From positions 17,865,501 to 17,929,500 of the forward strand of contig NC_081812.1 of assembly GCF_030704535.1 (NCBI RefSeq): a DNA stretch of 64,000 nucleotides, written 5' to 3'. Origin of the DNA: Vitis vinifera (lineage: Eukaryota > Streptophyta > Magnoliopsida > Vitales > Vitaceae). This document shows, piece by piece, positions 22,560-35,900 of this stretch. The notes beneath the pieces were generated by a model. The model saw only the letters and a program-made list of their open reading frames with translations. It ran no database searches and was not told the origin of the DNA. The position numbers and the translations under genes were made by a program. The stretch's first letter is position 1. Every line of letters starts with the position of its first letter.

Positions 22560-25530
22560 AACATGAAAATAGGGTGCTACTGCTCTCCTTCAGACACCTT
22601 CAGAAATTAAAGGCCGTCGATTCTCGTCCAGAGAGAATAGTGTCTTCCATGTCCATGCTTGCATCCTCCACAGTCCCCCTCCCCCCCCCCCTTTTCTATA
22701 AGACAAATTTAAAACAATTCATTTTCATGAAAGTTATAAGCGTCGAGTTTCAAAACTTTTAGAAGCCTATGATCCAAGAGAAAAAGTGACTGTTTTTGAT
22801 GAAAGTTTGGGATATATGTAATGATTTATAGCATAAATTCTGAATTTTTAATTGAACTACAAAGCAGATGCTGATCAGCTTTTCTGAGGCTGCTCTTCAA
22901 AATGGCTTATTAAGTTATAGTCAGGTGCAGGTAGACCCCAACTCTCAATGTTTGGCTTTCTCGCAAGATGGGCACTTGATTCTAGACACTAGGCAAGATA
23001 AAATCGTGCTACTCGGTTTCTATGTGGTGTTCAACTTAATGTTCTCCTAGACTCCTCTCAACTCTAGAAAAGGGGATATGCATGTGCATTATAATTCTAC
23101 ATCATACTAGCATCCCAAAATAAATTGCATTAAATAAGAATATAAATGCTAAAATATCTTACAAAAAAGGAACAAGATGTTGGGCACTTCAATGTTCAGA
23201 CCTATTTCTTATCTTGACAACTTATTCCGTATACATTAAGCTAGTATTAATAAAAATGTCAACTATACCTTACTCTTTCATCGCTCCCCTGAATAATATT
23301 TTTTCCTTTGAAAAAACTGAAAGCTTTATAGCAATGTCAAAAGTCGATGCCTAACCAGGCTTTGAATGTAATTAAAACCCTTTTACTGTGCGTACTGCTT
23401 TCCTTAGGTTGCAGTAGGAGGGATTTTGGCGTGTGATTTGGGGTAGACGTCGAATCTCTCTGTCAACCTCCATTTTCTGTTGAAAAAAGAATTGATCAAG
23501 GGGGAGCTGGCAGGCCTCTTGCGCATCTCAAGCTCATAAGAGGGTTGATTTCATGGATTCTCTCAATTGTGAGGAGTTAGTGCATTAATGCTAGTATCAA
23601 TGTCGCAACCCCCATTCCCATAATACTATCAAATATATTTACAATTTGTTTATGAAGACTGAAGAATCTAGCGAAAGATTAAACCCTAAAATAGTTGAGT
23701 TGATACATGACACACCAGATATGGATGGAGTCCATGTGATGAAGATTAGTTGACCATGCTTTAAATGATAATGTAACCTCGCTACATCTAAGCAATCCAA
23801 TTTCCTTAATAAACCACCTCTCATCACATGGGACGGTGAAGGCATGATGAAATCATCCAAAACAAAACACAAGCTAAAAAACAGCTTCAATCAATCTTTT
23901 TCATTCTGTTTATAGCACCTGAGCAGTCTGAACTTCCAGTCTATGATCCCACCTCTCTCTTGGCTATGGCTGATATAAAAGACACCTAGTCTTTAGTCTT
24001 TAGCTTCTCTCCATTCTCTTAGGTCTATGTTGTTAAACTGGTCTAGCTGCCCATTTATTTTATGAATGGGGTCCTCTTGATTAAGTCTATCAGAAAGGCA
24101 GAATTAAGCTTTCTAGTGTATGGCAAAACAACTGTTTTAGTTGCCAAACTTCATTACTCATAGGGCCCGGCCCTATTTATTGAACCTTTTGACCTCCAAA
24201 CAAGTGAGATATTGCCCTTTTAAGAACCTAAAAGATACGCTGAAGGCCTAGAATATTAAAATCTCTTTACAATTACCCACCAAAGGATTAATTTAAACTA
24301 CATATATAATACACATTAACTATAGCCAAGTTAGCTCAAGAAATGAGTTTCCTCCTTCTGGGGAAAACCTTTTTGTCTATGTCAAATCTTTGCTGAACTC
24401 ACTTTGGTAATTTGAATTTTTAAACAAGGGTTTTGGGAGAGAAGAGCCCTTATTGGTAAAACAATTTTTCTTGCAACCAAGCAGCTCCTTCAAGTTTTGA
24501 GTAAGGAAAAATAGAATTGATGAATGATCCGGTCAATACAATATATCATAAACTGATTTCAGTTAATGGGGTGTTAAGTTTGGGGTCTCACCCAGGCCCA
24601 TAAAGGCAAAGTCTCTCTGTTCACTCTTCTGTATTTTATTTCAACTCTTCTTGGTCTTGGATGAGTATGTATTTATATCAAACCTCAAGATTTAGAACTG
24701 TAATTTTTATAAGAATTTGTCTTTTCTTTACCTGGTTTAAGATGTAAGTACTCCAGGAAAAGGTTATGTAAGTATTAATAAGGCAGTGGTATACAACTGG
24801 GCCTGTAGTACAATGGCAAACTTCTTCGGCCTGATTTTAATGCATTTTGGACAGACCTTTCTTCTACAACTGTGCTTATGCACCTGCAGATTCACCTAAA
24901 GATTGACCTGGCGTCAATGGGTTAATGTCTCAAGATGACTAATGCTTAATTAAAAAGATAAAAAATTTCCTATAGCCTCCCCTGTATGATACAGTTATGG
25001 TCGGGAGAAAAGAAATATCTACAGAAAGCTAACAAAACCGGGGCGGGGAATATTAAAATGAGTGAGTGGCTTGTCATGATGAGGAAGGATTCTTGGTTTA
25101 ATGATCTGGATGAATGGATAATATGGTACTTGGCAGGGAGTGGCGAACATGCAGGACTTGGGTGAGGGTATTAAATTTGGTAATAACCCCACTCCCCCAC
25201 ATCACAACCCCAAGCAACGATTCTCTGGATCGATTTATTCATCTCATTCACTGTACAGACCACATTAACAAGTGGCACGCACTTTGTGCACCCACAAACC
25301 ATGAAAAGAAGCTGAAAAACTTCACGGACAAAACCTTTATTAAATTTGAGACACTAACACTGCAGAAAGAGTGGGCACATATAGATGAAATGTCCTGCTC
25401 ACCAGAAACCACATCCTCTAAATTCAGAAGCTAACCACGAAATCTCATTGTGTCAAAGACCCAGCTCTGGAAGCAGAGGACAGAGTTGGTAATTTGTGGT
25501 CTGACTCCCTCTCTATCAGAATCAGACTAT
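22560..25530. other. Intergenic region without supported genes
   Basis: Moderately AT-rich sequence with only short, unrecognisable open frames such as 22868-23050 and 25114-25434. No tRNA, known miRNA core or transposon terminus was found by eye. Confidence 0.4.
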
Positions 25531-26089
25531 CACAGGGCTCGCATGACTGCATTCCCCTGCTGTTGTGCCTCCACTAACCACCTTTCGCACCTTCAACTTT
25601 GAACCTGCTCTACAGTCTTGAATCCCTTTTTATTTCTTGGCATTTGAATCAGATTTCAATGCTTTCCAACGGTGAACAGAGGGTAGTACAGCAAAAATGA
25701 ATTTGGAGGGTGGGTTGACTAGTGAATCAGATACATGAGACTCTGTTATGTGAGGAGGAACGTGATTTCGGTGTTCCACACCACTCTATATCAATAACCT
25801 AAGTACCGTACACAGGGCTCGCATGACTGCATTCTCCTGCTGTTGTGCGTCCACTCACTTCCTTAGGATCTTTAACTTTGAACCTGCCCCACAGTCTTGA
25901 TTCCCTTTTTATTTCTTGGCATTGAATCAGATTTCAATGCTTTCCAACAGTGAACAGAGGGTAGTGCAGTAAAAATGAATTTGGAGGGTGGGTTGACAAG
26001 TGAATCAGATACATGAGACTATGTTATGTGAGGAGGAATGTGATTTCTGTGTTCCACACCACTCTATATCAGAAACGTAAGTACCGTAC
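25531..26089 (+). repeat. Tandem duplication of a 280-bp unit
   Basis: Copy 1 (25531-25810) and copy 2 (25811-26089) both begin cacagggctcgcatgactgc and both close with taagtaccgta. Identity is high, with scattered substitutions and one or two 1-bp indels, so this is a fairly recent local duplication. No coding frame is shared. Confidence 0.9.
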
Positions 26090-26561
26090 GTTGGTAGTTG
26101 CTAGTCATCTCCACATATTGATTATGGCCTGTTTGTGCAGTCCCAAGTCCCAACATCCTAACTGGCTGGACCCCAGGCTTACCCAGAATCACACTTGGAC
26201 ATCCAGAACACATGATATTGGGTCTGTTTGTTTTAGTAATTAGAAAACAAAAATCAATTTAAAAATAAAAATAAAAAGTATGATATCCTTTAAAAATATA
26301 TTTTAATTATTTTCGCTTATCTGATTTTCTGGATTTTGTAAAAAATAATGGGATAATTATGTAAGAATAATCAACAACAAAACACCATATATCAAATTAA
26401 TTTTCAAAAATTAATTTTTGAGGATAATTTTTCAAAACGTTCCTGATAAACTCATTATTTTCGAATTCTAGAGGTTGGACCATGTTACTAGCACTATCTT
26501 TGGACCTTCTCCTTCAATTCTCATTTATTATTTTTGACCGTATGAAAATTTAATTCCTTAA

Positions 26562-26821
26562 GGCTATGTTTGATTGTCAGCAAATTTTAGGGGAAATGTT
26601 AATAAAAGGAAATAAAAATGAAAAGTAGAAGAAAAGAAAAAATAAAAATTAATAAATTATTTTTATTTATTATTTTATATTTGTTTATTTATTTTAACTC
26701 ATTAATATATAAATTAAATAATTTAAAAATATATAATTTTTTTTACTATTTTTATATTTTTTATAGGATAATTAAATATGAAAAAAAAATCATTTTAGTT
26801 CTTTTACAACCAAACATATCC
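26562..26821. mobile_element. 260-bp PIF/Harbinger-type MITE with TAA duplication
   Basis: Starts ggctatgtttgattgt and ends acaaccaaacatatcc, whose reverse complement is ggatatgtttggttgt, giving TIRs with 2 mismatches in 16. Both flanks are TAA (26559-26561 and 26822-26824), the target duplication typical of Tourist/Harbinger MITEs. The interior is A/T-rich and non-coding. Confidence 0.8.
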
Positions 26822-26824
26822 TAA

Positions 26825-29800
26825 TAGTTTTTCCTTCATATGGGACTATTGGGACCACGAACAAGAATTTTGGCCCCCGCAAGTAAAATGGATTCATTTA
26901 AGGGAAAAGTGAATTAAATCCCGTCTTTTCACAGCAGATTTTCTTGTTCTAAACTGTAAGTAACCTAAGATTTACTTTCTGTGGTTGAGACTTGAGGGTA
27001 GTCTAATTGATTCCTTGATGGATATTTATTTAGGGCCTGTTTGGATAATGCAGAAAGGGGTCCACCGATCGTAGATGGACAGCTACGAGAGCAACCTAAG
27101 TCCGTAGTGGCAATTTATTTCCTTGCAGGAATTAGATTTAGTAGCCGATTGGACTTAGAACTCATGCCTACCCATGTTCAACAGGGCCAACCCGGAAGGT
27201 CATGTCTGGTTCAACTCCTCAAATTCTAGCGTAAAATTTGGACCAATTGGGTTGGTTGGTGAGAGATTATAATACATGAAATGGATCAAATCTTCCGACC
27301 CGGCGTCAGAAAATAAATTCACATTGAATTTTTACTTAGTTATATTCTTCAGCTCAGCGCCTGACAAACCATTTTAAACTTCACCTAACCCTCTCATGGA
27401 CTCAGGGGTCAAACACAGCCATTGAAAAGAATATAATCCATTGAATTACGAATTTAAAACAAGGGGGAAACAGTAAGGCGTAAGTGTAACATCATGATAA
27501 CTGAAGGGAATTTAAGAATAATATTTTAAAAGAATTGATTGGAGTGTCCCGATAGATTCATCGCATTTAAAAGGCAAAAGTAAACCACCAACTTAAACTT
27601 ATGGGGGGAATTGGGATCATTTATAGAAAGATTGGAAGGGATGGAAGCAGTTGAATGTTATAAATTTAAACACAAAACAAATAAAACAGGAATTGAATTT
27701 CTCAACCTCCCCACATTGAAATGCATGCAAAGCATTTAGTGAGATGGATACAGATTAGTCTCTAAATATGGAGAGAGAGAGAGAGATTCTAGTGTACAGC
27801 GCAGCGAAAGCATTGAACGGGCACATATCAATATATCATATGCCAGCCAAACTGCCACCAAGCAATTGAAATACCTGCTGTTAACATCATTCTACTTTCC
27901 TCTGTATAAGTAATCATATCAATATTTATCATTTTTTTGTGAGATGATAACAGAGAGAGAACTTTGAATGGCGTCGTTTTTAGAGCAGCCCATCTGTAAA
28001 TCTTGTTGCATTTTCCTATGTGATTCTTCAATGCCATTAAAATCTTAAGCAAGATTTGAAATAGACGACCCAGATCCGCTGTACCACGTGACATGATGAT
28101 GCAGCACATCTCTCACATCACACCATCCTTGGCTTGGTTAGATTTTCCGGCTTCAAGTATGGTCCGGGTTAGTTTTTTCCTTTTTTAGACATAAATCATA
28201 ATGTTTTTCTTTTCTCGTAGAAGTAATATTATTTTTCAGAACTTACATGAAAGTAATTTGAATATTTATGTTAAAAATGAATTATTTTTAAATTAAAGCA
28301 TATAAAAGGTTACTTTTATAATATCAGTATTATTTTATCCTTTTTAATTAAATAATTCAAATTTTCTTTTATTATTATATTTTAAAATATGCGAAGAAAT
28401 GGACTCTGCATATGGCTTAACATCATGGGTCTCACTCTTACTAAACCTGGAGAAAAGTGAAATGGCATTGGACACATGTCTTACGTATGAAAAAACACAG
28501 ATATTAATGATTACAACTAGTGCCATAAAGATGCGTGGGAGGAGATTAGCATTAAGGGCAAATTTGGTTAGGAAGAGATTCAACTTTTGGTGAGAATTGC
28601 ATTTGATTTGAATAGAGGGAGAATGGAAGGTTTGGGGGAGCACATGCCATGTCTGCCGACAAGTAATATAATTGGATAATACACATTTTCATTAAGACAG
28701 TGCTTGGGAGTTCCGAAGCAAAGGCCCCGTACATATCAATTCATTAAAAACCCATCTACAATGCCAAACGCTGATGGGGTGGATAAGCTGCAATTTATGG
28801 CTGATGTTGTCAAGACATGGATCTCATCATCGCCCCATTTCTCAGTCATTAATCCCATCTCCATGCCTAAATTTCGTAATGGGATCATCAGTGATTTGAT
28901 TTGACCCATAGGATAAACTAAAGTGAATAATTAATAACCTAATTAGGTTGGATTATTAAATTTATTTCTTCTCTCCTTTCATGGACATGCTCACGTGTTA
29001 CACACTTATATTCCTTTGTGCAACTTAATTTACTTTGAGAGGCACAACACCAGATGGACATGCATATATGTGCATTCACGTCCTAGCAAAACTTTAGACA
29101 GGTTGGATGGTAAGAGCCACAATTACTTCTGATTTCTGATTCTACCGAGAATTCATTGAGACAGGACCGCACGACTCCACGAATAAAAGACTTACCACTG
29201 TCCTTCACTTCATCCATAATGGAAGCCACCAACTCATCATCTCTTTTACACCCTCAGGCCTTAACAACGACGTTCAGTCTCCGAGGTCTCAAGTATTCGA
29301 GTTATCGATCGTTTGTTTCTTTTCCTGCCGCTTATCGACAATCCATGTTAAAGCATGTGAAGACTACGTAAATGTAACTCTATTTACGTATCGCCTTCGG
29401 TAGGGATGCATGGGAGAGTGCTGTATGACCTGACTCCGACTCACCACGTAACTGATTGTGCATGGTTTTTCATCAATCGTGTCCCATGAGAGGGCATATG
29501 AATATGGGTGGAGGAGAGGGGGTGAGAATAAGAAGAAGATCAATCATTAATTATTAATCTCAAATTGATTAAGGTTTTCAAATAAACTGTTACTAAGAGA
29601 ATTGATTTTTCAATGTCGTCCAAGTCAGTCGGCCTGAATAAAACATTCTGTCAAGGCAGTACCATTCGGTTTTAGGACGGACTATACAAAACCAACATAA
29701 ACCACCTACTACTTATGGCCCCACCACCAAGGAATTTATGGAGACCGAATTGAGCGAAGAAGAGACCAAACTCCTTACTACAGCTGATTAATTATGATGA

Positions 29801-30154
29801 ACAGTTGTGACATTTAATCGACTCACCCAATCCAAGTTAGAGGATGGACCTGATCATAAGTTGTGCACGTCCAGAAGCCTAAAAATGAATAAGAGAGGCT
29901 CTTGGTCCAGGACCCCAGGTCCCCCTTCATAGATACCGTATGTATAATTTGAAAACATGAACAGCACAGAGAATCCCCGTACCATACAATTCATGGTACA
30001 AAAGTTAATTTAAATGCCTCTGTAGGATGGAGAGGGAAAAAGATGCATATGGGCAAGAGCCCAAGACAGCCCCTGAGCAAATTAAATATGCATATGGTGA
30101 GAACTGCCATTAACCATGACGTCCCTTGCAGGAAGGGCTGGGTAAGGGTAATAG
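26825..30154. other. Intergenic region without supported genes
   Basis: Holds a GA tract at 27770-27784 and a possible MITE left end ggcctgtttgg at 27034. A 50-codon open frame from the ATG at 29219 starts MEATNSSSLLHPQ and is Ser/Leu-rich like a transit peptide, but it has no supported downstream exon. I do not call a gene here. Confidence 0.4.
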
Positions 30155-30721
30155 TGTTGGATTTTAAGGGTATGGAAACGAAATACTAGTACAAAAGACA
30201 CAAACAAAGAACAGAACGAATAAAAAGAAAAACTTATCAGATGAAGTGTGACAAGTACTATCCTTAAAATAGATTCTCCTTCCTTGAAGAAGAACTCGGT
30301 GCACTAAGATACCAATAGTCTACTTCCAGGATTTAACAGTCAGATCTCACACCGATCTTGCCTTGGTTGAATAAATTCTTCCAAATAGATGTATGAAAAT
30401 ATTTCTTGAAAAACTCTCAGAAAAATTGGTATTCAAGTGTAGAGAGGGGTGACCTGCTTTTATAGGTCATTAACATAGTCTTAATGAGAATCTACTTATA
30501 ATTAGAAGATGACACAAAGTGGGAGGTGATTCTACTTATAAAAGGAATGAGACTCCATTAGCATAATCTTAATAGGACTGTTCCAAAAAATATAACATTA
30601 ATAAAAAAAAAAATTCTCAATCCACTTCCCAAAAATATAAAATTAATAGAATAAAATAAAATAAATTAAAATTAATTTTCAAAAATAAAAATATAAATTA
30701 TTTACACTCTTCCCATAAACA
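30155..30721 (-). mobile_element. Putative solo LTR, antisense
   Basis: Begins tgttgga and ends aaaca, consistent with TG...CA LTR ends. On the minus strand a TATA-like ctataaaagcaggtc lies near 30460, followed by a leader-like stretch running to the tccaaca end. No matching 5-bp flank duplication is visible and no internal domain adjoins it, so a solo or truncated LTR is inferred. Confidence 0.5.
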
Positions 30722-30885
30722 GTACACCGACAACCATTGAAAGCTGAAACTAAATGCTGCTGTTTAGCGTAATAAATTGAGACACGGGTGAATTAAATTG
30801 CCAAGACAAGTACATTTATGCTCATTTTAGCTACCAAGAAAAGGGAGTACTGAAAGAACAGGAGCCTGAAATCTTACAAGAAGAC

Positions 30886-30891
<6 letters not shown>

Positions 30892-30941
<50 letters not shown>
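30892..30941. repeat. (TA)n microsatellite, 50 bp
   Basis: Uninterrupted ta dinucleotide run. Confidence 0.95.
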
Positions 30942-30942
<1 letters not shown>

Positions 30943-30949
30943 CCTTAAA

Positions 30950-32290
30950 CCCCATTATTTTGGATGGAATACAGCAAGGCTCGGTATCAAATATTCCTTC
31001 TTGGAGAATAAATTCAACAGGAATCCTACAATGTTTTCTTCCCCGTCGACAGAAGCTTAAAAAAGACCTTCAAGAATAATAGAAATGAACATCCAAGAAA
31101 CTGGGTTGCAGTATATTATCCCATGTTTTACCTGCCAACAAAATCTCCCACCCACCTACAGGCTATTTCTTTCAAAATATTAATTTCAACATAACAAATT
31201 TATTGCAATTATAAGGTCCAATCGGCATGCAACTTCTTCCCAATGCCAGAAACCAGATGAAACCGAAACTAATCCCTCGTACACACATACACCCATAATT
31301 ATTGTTTCGTATCTAATTGATATTTTCCATTAAACCTGTGATTGACTGAACTTTGTTTTTTCACTCTGGACCTCACATTATCTATCTTACGAAGATCCTG
31401 TGTATCACTAAAAATAACAGAGGAGAAAACTTTAGTGGTGACTATTAAATAAACTCTGGTGTCTCTGAAATATTTACCACCCTGCAGAGAGACAGTGCTC
31501 AGAGAGTGGCATGTAAGGCGGTGGTTTGATGGTCCACAGCAAATGGTACAGAAAATTGTTTACGGACTCAAAAAACACATGGGTTATGTCTGGAGGGGGA
31601 AATAAAAGCCCTAAAGTCAAAAGTAAGAAAAATAAATAGTTATTTTTATATGTTATTTTAAAAAAAAATTTCATATAGAAATTGAATAATTTAAAAATAT
31701 ATAAATTTATTAATAATTTTTAATTGTAATTGATTCTTTTAGTGTTTTCCTATAATACAATCAAATATGAAAAAATCATTTTTTTTTTCATATTTTTATT
31801 TCATGAAACCATATATAACTTTGGTAATTTTATTGATTGAAAATAGTTTTTTTTAGATGAAAATGATGTACTTTGTGATAATATGTTTCAATTAGTTTCA
31901 ATTGTTTTGTAGAACTAATTTTAAAAAATAATTATATAAATATGATGACTGTTTGAAAATTAAAAATTTAAGATAAAAGTTATTTTTAATAAATATTTGA
32001 AAACACGGTGTTCAAATATGCTTTTGTTTACTCAATAATTTTTTCAAAAAAACTATTTTTCATAAATTAATCAGAGATAGAAAATAAGAAGGTTCTCAGT
32101 TGTAATTACTAATTAATTAAGTTTTTTATAAAGTTAACTTAAAATTTATTTTACTCAAATTAGCATAGACTCTTATTAATGTATTATTGTTGGCACATTA
32201 AGTTATGTAGTTTAAGATTAATAATTTTGTTCTATTCATTTTGACGGATCATGGCTTACTCTTCATCAAAGACTCAAAGTTGTAACATGA
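30950..32290. other. AT-rich spacer with a degenerate MITE relative
   Basis: Around 31600-31820 the interior words aataatttaaaaatatata and caatcaaatatgaaaaaatc resemble the interior and right end of the MITE at 26562-26821. A decayed family member is likely. The rest shows nothing definable. Confidence 0.35.
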
Positions 32291-33105
32291 TTAATTAGGA
32301 TGACACAAATAAGTATAAAAAAGTTTAGGAAATTCGATTTAAAAGCATGGTGTGGACCACATGCTTTTAAACTAAGTGAAAATATGTTCAAAAATGTTTT
32401 TGATAAATGTTTAAAAAATTCTCGAGCATTGTGCCGAGGAAAGCATTCAAGAAGTAGTGCTCAAGTACTCCTTAAAACATTCAAGCACTCTTAAGGGCAT
32501 TTAAGTGCTCAAATCAAGATCCCAATCTTCGCAAATATCCTATTTTCTATATTTTAATTGATTATTATTTTGGAAATCCTAATTTGAGTCTACTATATAT
32601 TTATATCCTATAAATACTATGTTAAAAATGATTTCGAGCTTTTGATGGGAATATTAAAGAAGTTTAATTTCCCTTTTCTATCTCAAAATTCTCAAATATT
32701 TTTTATTTTTCATTTGTTGGGTTGAGAAGGAGAAGTGCATTTCTTTAGACATTGAGATTAGATTCACTCAGAGCACATATAGTATTAAATCATAGACGTG
32801 AAGTGTAGTATAGTTACTGCATAATAATATTTATGGATAACTTTCATAATGTAAAACTGTGTTCTATACTTTTGACTGGTCGATTGCTAATTAAAGATTT
32901 TTGATTTCATAGTTTTTACATCCCAATTGTGTGAATGGTTTTCCATATAAAAATCCTTTATGTTTTTATGTTGAATATTTTTATGTTTTCTTTAAAAAAA
33001 ATAAACAAAAGTATTTGTTATAAGATTAAAAAATAATTAAATTTTGGACTAAAAAGGTTTAAACACCTATTCACCCCCTCTAGGTACTGACAGAGCTAGA
33101 TCAAC
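32290..33105 (+). mobile_element. LTR remnant of a large copia (SIRE/Maximus-like) element
   Basis: Carries the hallmarks of this LTR type: repeated aagtgctcaag/caagcactc words near 32450-32510, tgactggtcgattgctaatt, then cccaattgtgtgaatgg, ending in ggtttaaacacctattcacc followed by ccctctagg near 33058-33085. The assignment comes from recognition of this terminal pattern in plant genomes. No gag-pol follows, so it is a solo or isolated LTR. Confidence 0.55.
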
Positions 33106-33459
33106 TATTTTTCAATCCTCATTGATAACAACTCATGTTTATTTTCATTAATTTTAAATAATAAATTTATTTATAAAACATCCATATTTATAATACTATA
33201 GATATATAAGATAACTATACAATATTTATAATAAAAAAAGTAGTTATAGATGTAGAATCATAATTCTAAAATATACTCTCATTAGTGTGGATAAATGAGA
33301 TAAAAAAAATTGAGATTAAAAATAAGTTAATTATTTTGACAACATATTTAAAGTTAAATATAATTTTAAGTAATAATATTAAGTTATTTTATCAAATATA
33401 TTTAGGTGATGTTTTTTTTTTTTGGATTTTTGTTAAAAACAAATTGTTTTCAGAATTTA

Positions 33460-33619
33460 GGTTGTTTGTTTTTCTATTTTTTCATAATTCATTATAAACT
33501 TTTTACTAAATAGAAAAGGCTAAAATATGTAACTTTTTCTAAATAGAAAAAATAACATATTGGTTTTTCTTTACTTTTTAATACTTAATAGAAATAAAAT
33601 ATTACAAAAACAAACAACC
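33460..33619. mobile_element. 160-bp MITE-like element
   Basis: The left end ggttgtttgtttttctatt and the reverse complement of the right end ggttgtttgtttttgtaat form TIRs matching in about 17 of 19 positions. Flanks are tta (left) and taa (right), so no identical duplication is seen. The interior is AT-rich. Confidence 0.6.
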
Positions 33620-34139
33620 TAATATTTAACACTAGTAAGTATTAAGGTTCTATTTAGAATTAAAAAAAAAACACCACCTTAATCTATTTAATAATATAAA
33701 TTAAGTTATTAAGTCATATTAAATTATTAAATTAATTTATCAAACACTCCCTTAATATATATCTTAAATAGTATTGTAGATGGATAACTTAAACTTTGCT
33801 TATTAGAAGATCCTAAAACCTCTAACCTTAAGAGTAATTTTCTATAATTGAAAAAATCTAAAGATGATAATGAATTTTGTTAACTATTACAACTAAAACA
33901 AGATTAAGATGGACTCATATGGACTTACAGATTGAAATGTAAATGATCTTTCCTTTAAAAAAAAAAAAGCACTGAAAAGTCCAAAGCACCTCTCAATACT
34001 TTAAATCTCACCTTTCCACGTAACTAAATTCAATATTCAATGGAAACCTAGACATACTCGCTAGGCTTTTCAAAATACTAAAGTTAAATATTCTAAGTAT
34101 TCCAATGACCTAAAAGTACTTCAATACTAGAAAATATTT

Positions 34140-35000
34140 TCCTCTATCTTGTCATAAGGTTTCTAAAAACCTAATCCTTTGCAACTAGTGTTGATGCCAA
34201 GTCAATTGGGAGTGATGCTTATCTCTTCTTTCCTGTAAAAGATGTCCGGACACATCCTCTGAAGTTCAAGTCAGATAATTAAAGTCAACTTGAGAGGTTG
34301 CCCCCTTTTAGGAGCTAAAAATGAGTCTTTGTTGCGTGTATATGCTCGTGTATCTTGATTTTGAGATGGAAGATGACTTTTATAGTGTCTGGAACAGTGT
34401 CACATTTGTGCTGAGATGGTCTCTTGACTTTTGTAATCATGACGACAACACAGTTGGTGACAGAGCAATCATCACTCTTTAGGCGGCTGACAAGGATTGC
34501 TAGTAAGGGTGACTTGATGGTTCACTTGTTACCTCAGTCTGCAGGTGGTATGGTGCAGCGTGTAGCAAGCCGCTTGCGGAGATAGGATGACGTCCCATCG
34601 AGCGTGCTCCTGGCATAGGGAGAATGATTGCTCGTGGGAGTAGGTTAGGAAACCTATTCGGAGTGCATTGCGTAGTTTTAGAGGAGCATTGCGTAACTGG
34701 CTACTGGTACTTCTAATCCGGATTGGATATTCGAATCTAGTTACATTCGTCCGGATAGAGTTATAAGGATGCCACGTGGAGCCAAGGTGGCCTGCCATGT
34801 GGTCACACGGGGAAGTCCACTACAACTAGTAAATAATCTTTAAATATTTATCTATTGATGCCAACTTCATGCACTTAATGTGTATTTATATGCCTTATCT
34901 CCACATGTTTTAATATGACATGTTGGATCACTAGTAATGTATCATTATGCATGTTAGATTATTCTTCATTTACATTGTTACACGTGTCTTGATGTATTGC
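34140..35000. mobile_element. Possible LTR-type repeat remnant
   Basis: A stretch richer in G+C than its surroundings, with no coding frame and promoter/leader-like composition. It resembles non-coding LTR sequence of Ty3-type elements in style only. Ends and class are not established. Confidence 0.3.
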
Positions 35001-35029
35001 ATACACACTCATGTGCCTCATTTTAGGCT

Positions 35030-35226
35030 AGACTATACCGATTCCTACATTAGTGAATACCCACATAAAAATATCAAAAATTACAGATATATCGGAGATA
35101 TATTGACAGATATTTTAGAAAAAAATATCAATAGACCTAAAATTGATCAAAATTCATGGGAATAAAAAAAAAAAAACCTTATAAAAATATAATAGACATA
35201 TTTTAAAGTTGTTTTGTTGAAGAATT

Positions 35227-35279
<53 letters not shown>

Positions 35280-35900
35280 CATATTTGATAATAATATCTT
35301 CTGCATCGATAAAAAATATATATGAATTTTATAAGTGTACATTTATTATTAAATTATATCAAATATCATTTCATAATAATATTGTGATATTTGATTATAA
35401 TATGTCTAATTTTAAAATATATTTAATATTAAAATTATGATTCATTTAATTCAATTGTATTAAATGATATAAAATAAATTGTGAAATATGTATAATTTTT
35501 AAAATATTTAATTAATATATTAATGATATTAAAAACATTATGAAGAAAATTATCATGATAATTTTATATTTTTGGTAATCAATTAAATGAAATTTTTTTA
35601 TTTAATTATAGAATAATTATAATTAATTTGTTCTTTAAAATATTCTTTTAATTTTTTGTTTATTTGATGATTTTTAATATAAATATGTTTGGTGCAACAT
35701 ATTTAACAAAGGGCATACTTGCCCTAGTGGTTCACCACTCCTCAGTTGCAACTTTTGTTTCCTCAACAGCAAGCTAAAAGGGATTTTTATCAAGCTTTCA
35801 TTGTAGCGGCACTTCGCTTATTTTTTTCGTATCGTCAATCGTTGAAACCTGATATTTCACCAAAATTTTGATGAAGAAAAAAGAAAAATTTTCAACCATG
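35030..35900. mobile_element. Fold-back type non-autonomous element
   Basis: The left part has atatatcggagatatattgac and gatattttagaaaaaaatatc. The right part has cctgatatttcaccaaaatt in roughly inverted relation. The interior includes catacttgccctagtggttc near 35713, a phrase I associate with a dispersed Vitis repeat. A (TA)n run lies at 35229-35272. Ends are approximate. Confidence 0.4.

Noticed and set aside
24785..24850. SINE-like or tRNA-like phrase gggcctgtagtacaatggc
   Set aside because: No B box, A-rich tail or target duplication could be found.
28090..28115. miR172-like words (gatgatgcagca) near 28096
   Set aside because: The full mature sequence is absent and no foldback partner was found nearby.
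29219..29371. Small open frame starting MEATNSSSLLHPQ, possibly a plastid-targeting first exon
   Set aside because: No downstream exon, domain or promoter could be linked to it. Ser/Leu richness alone is not enough.
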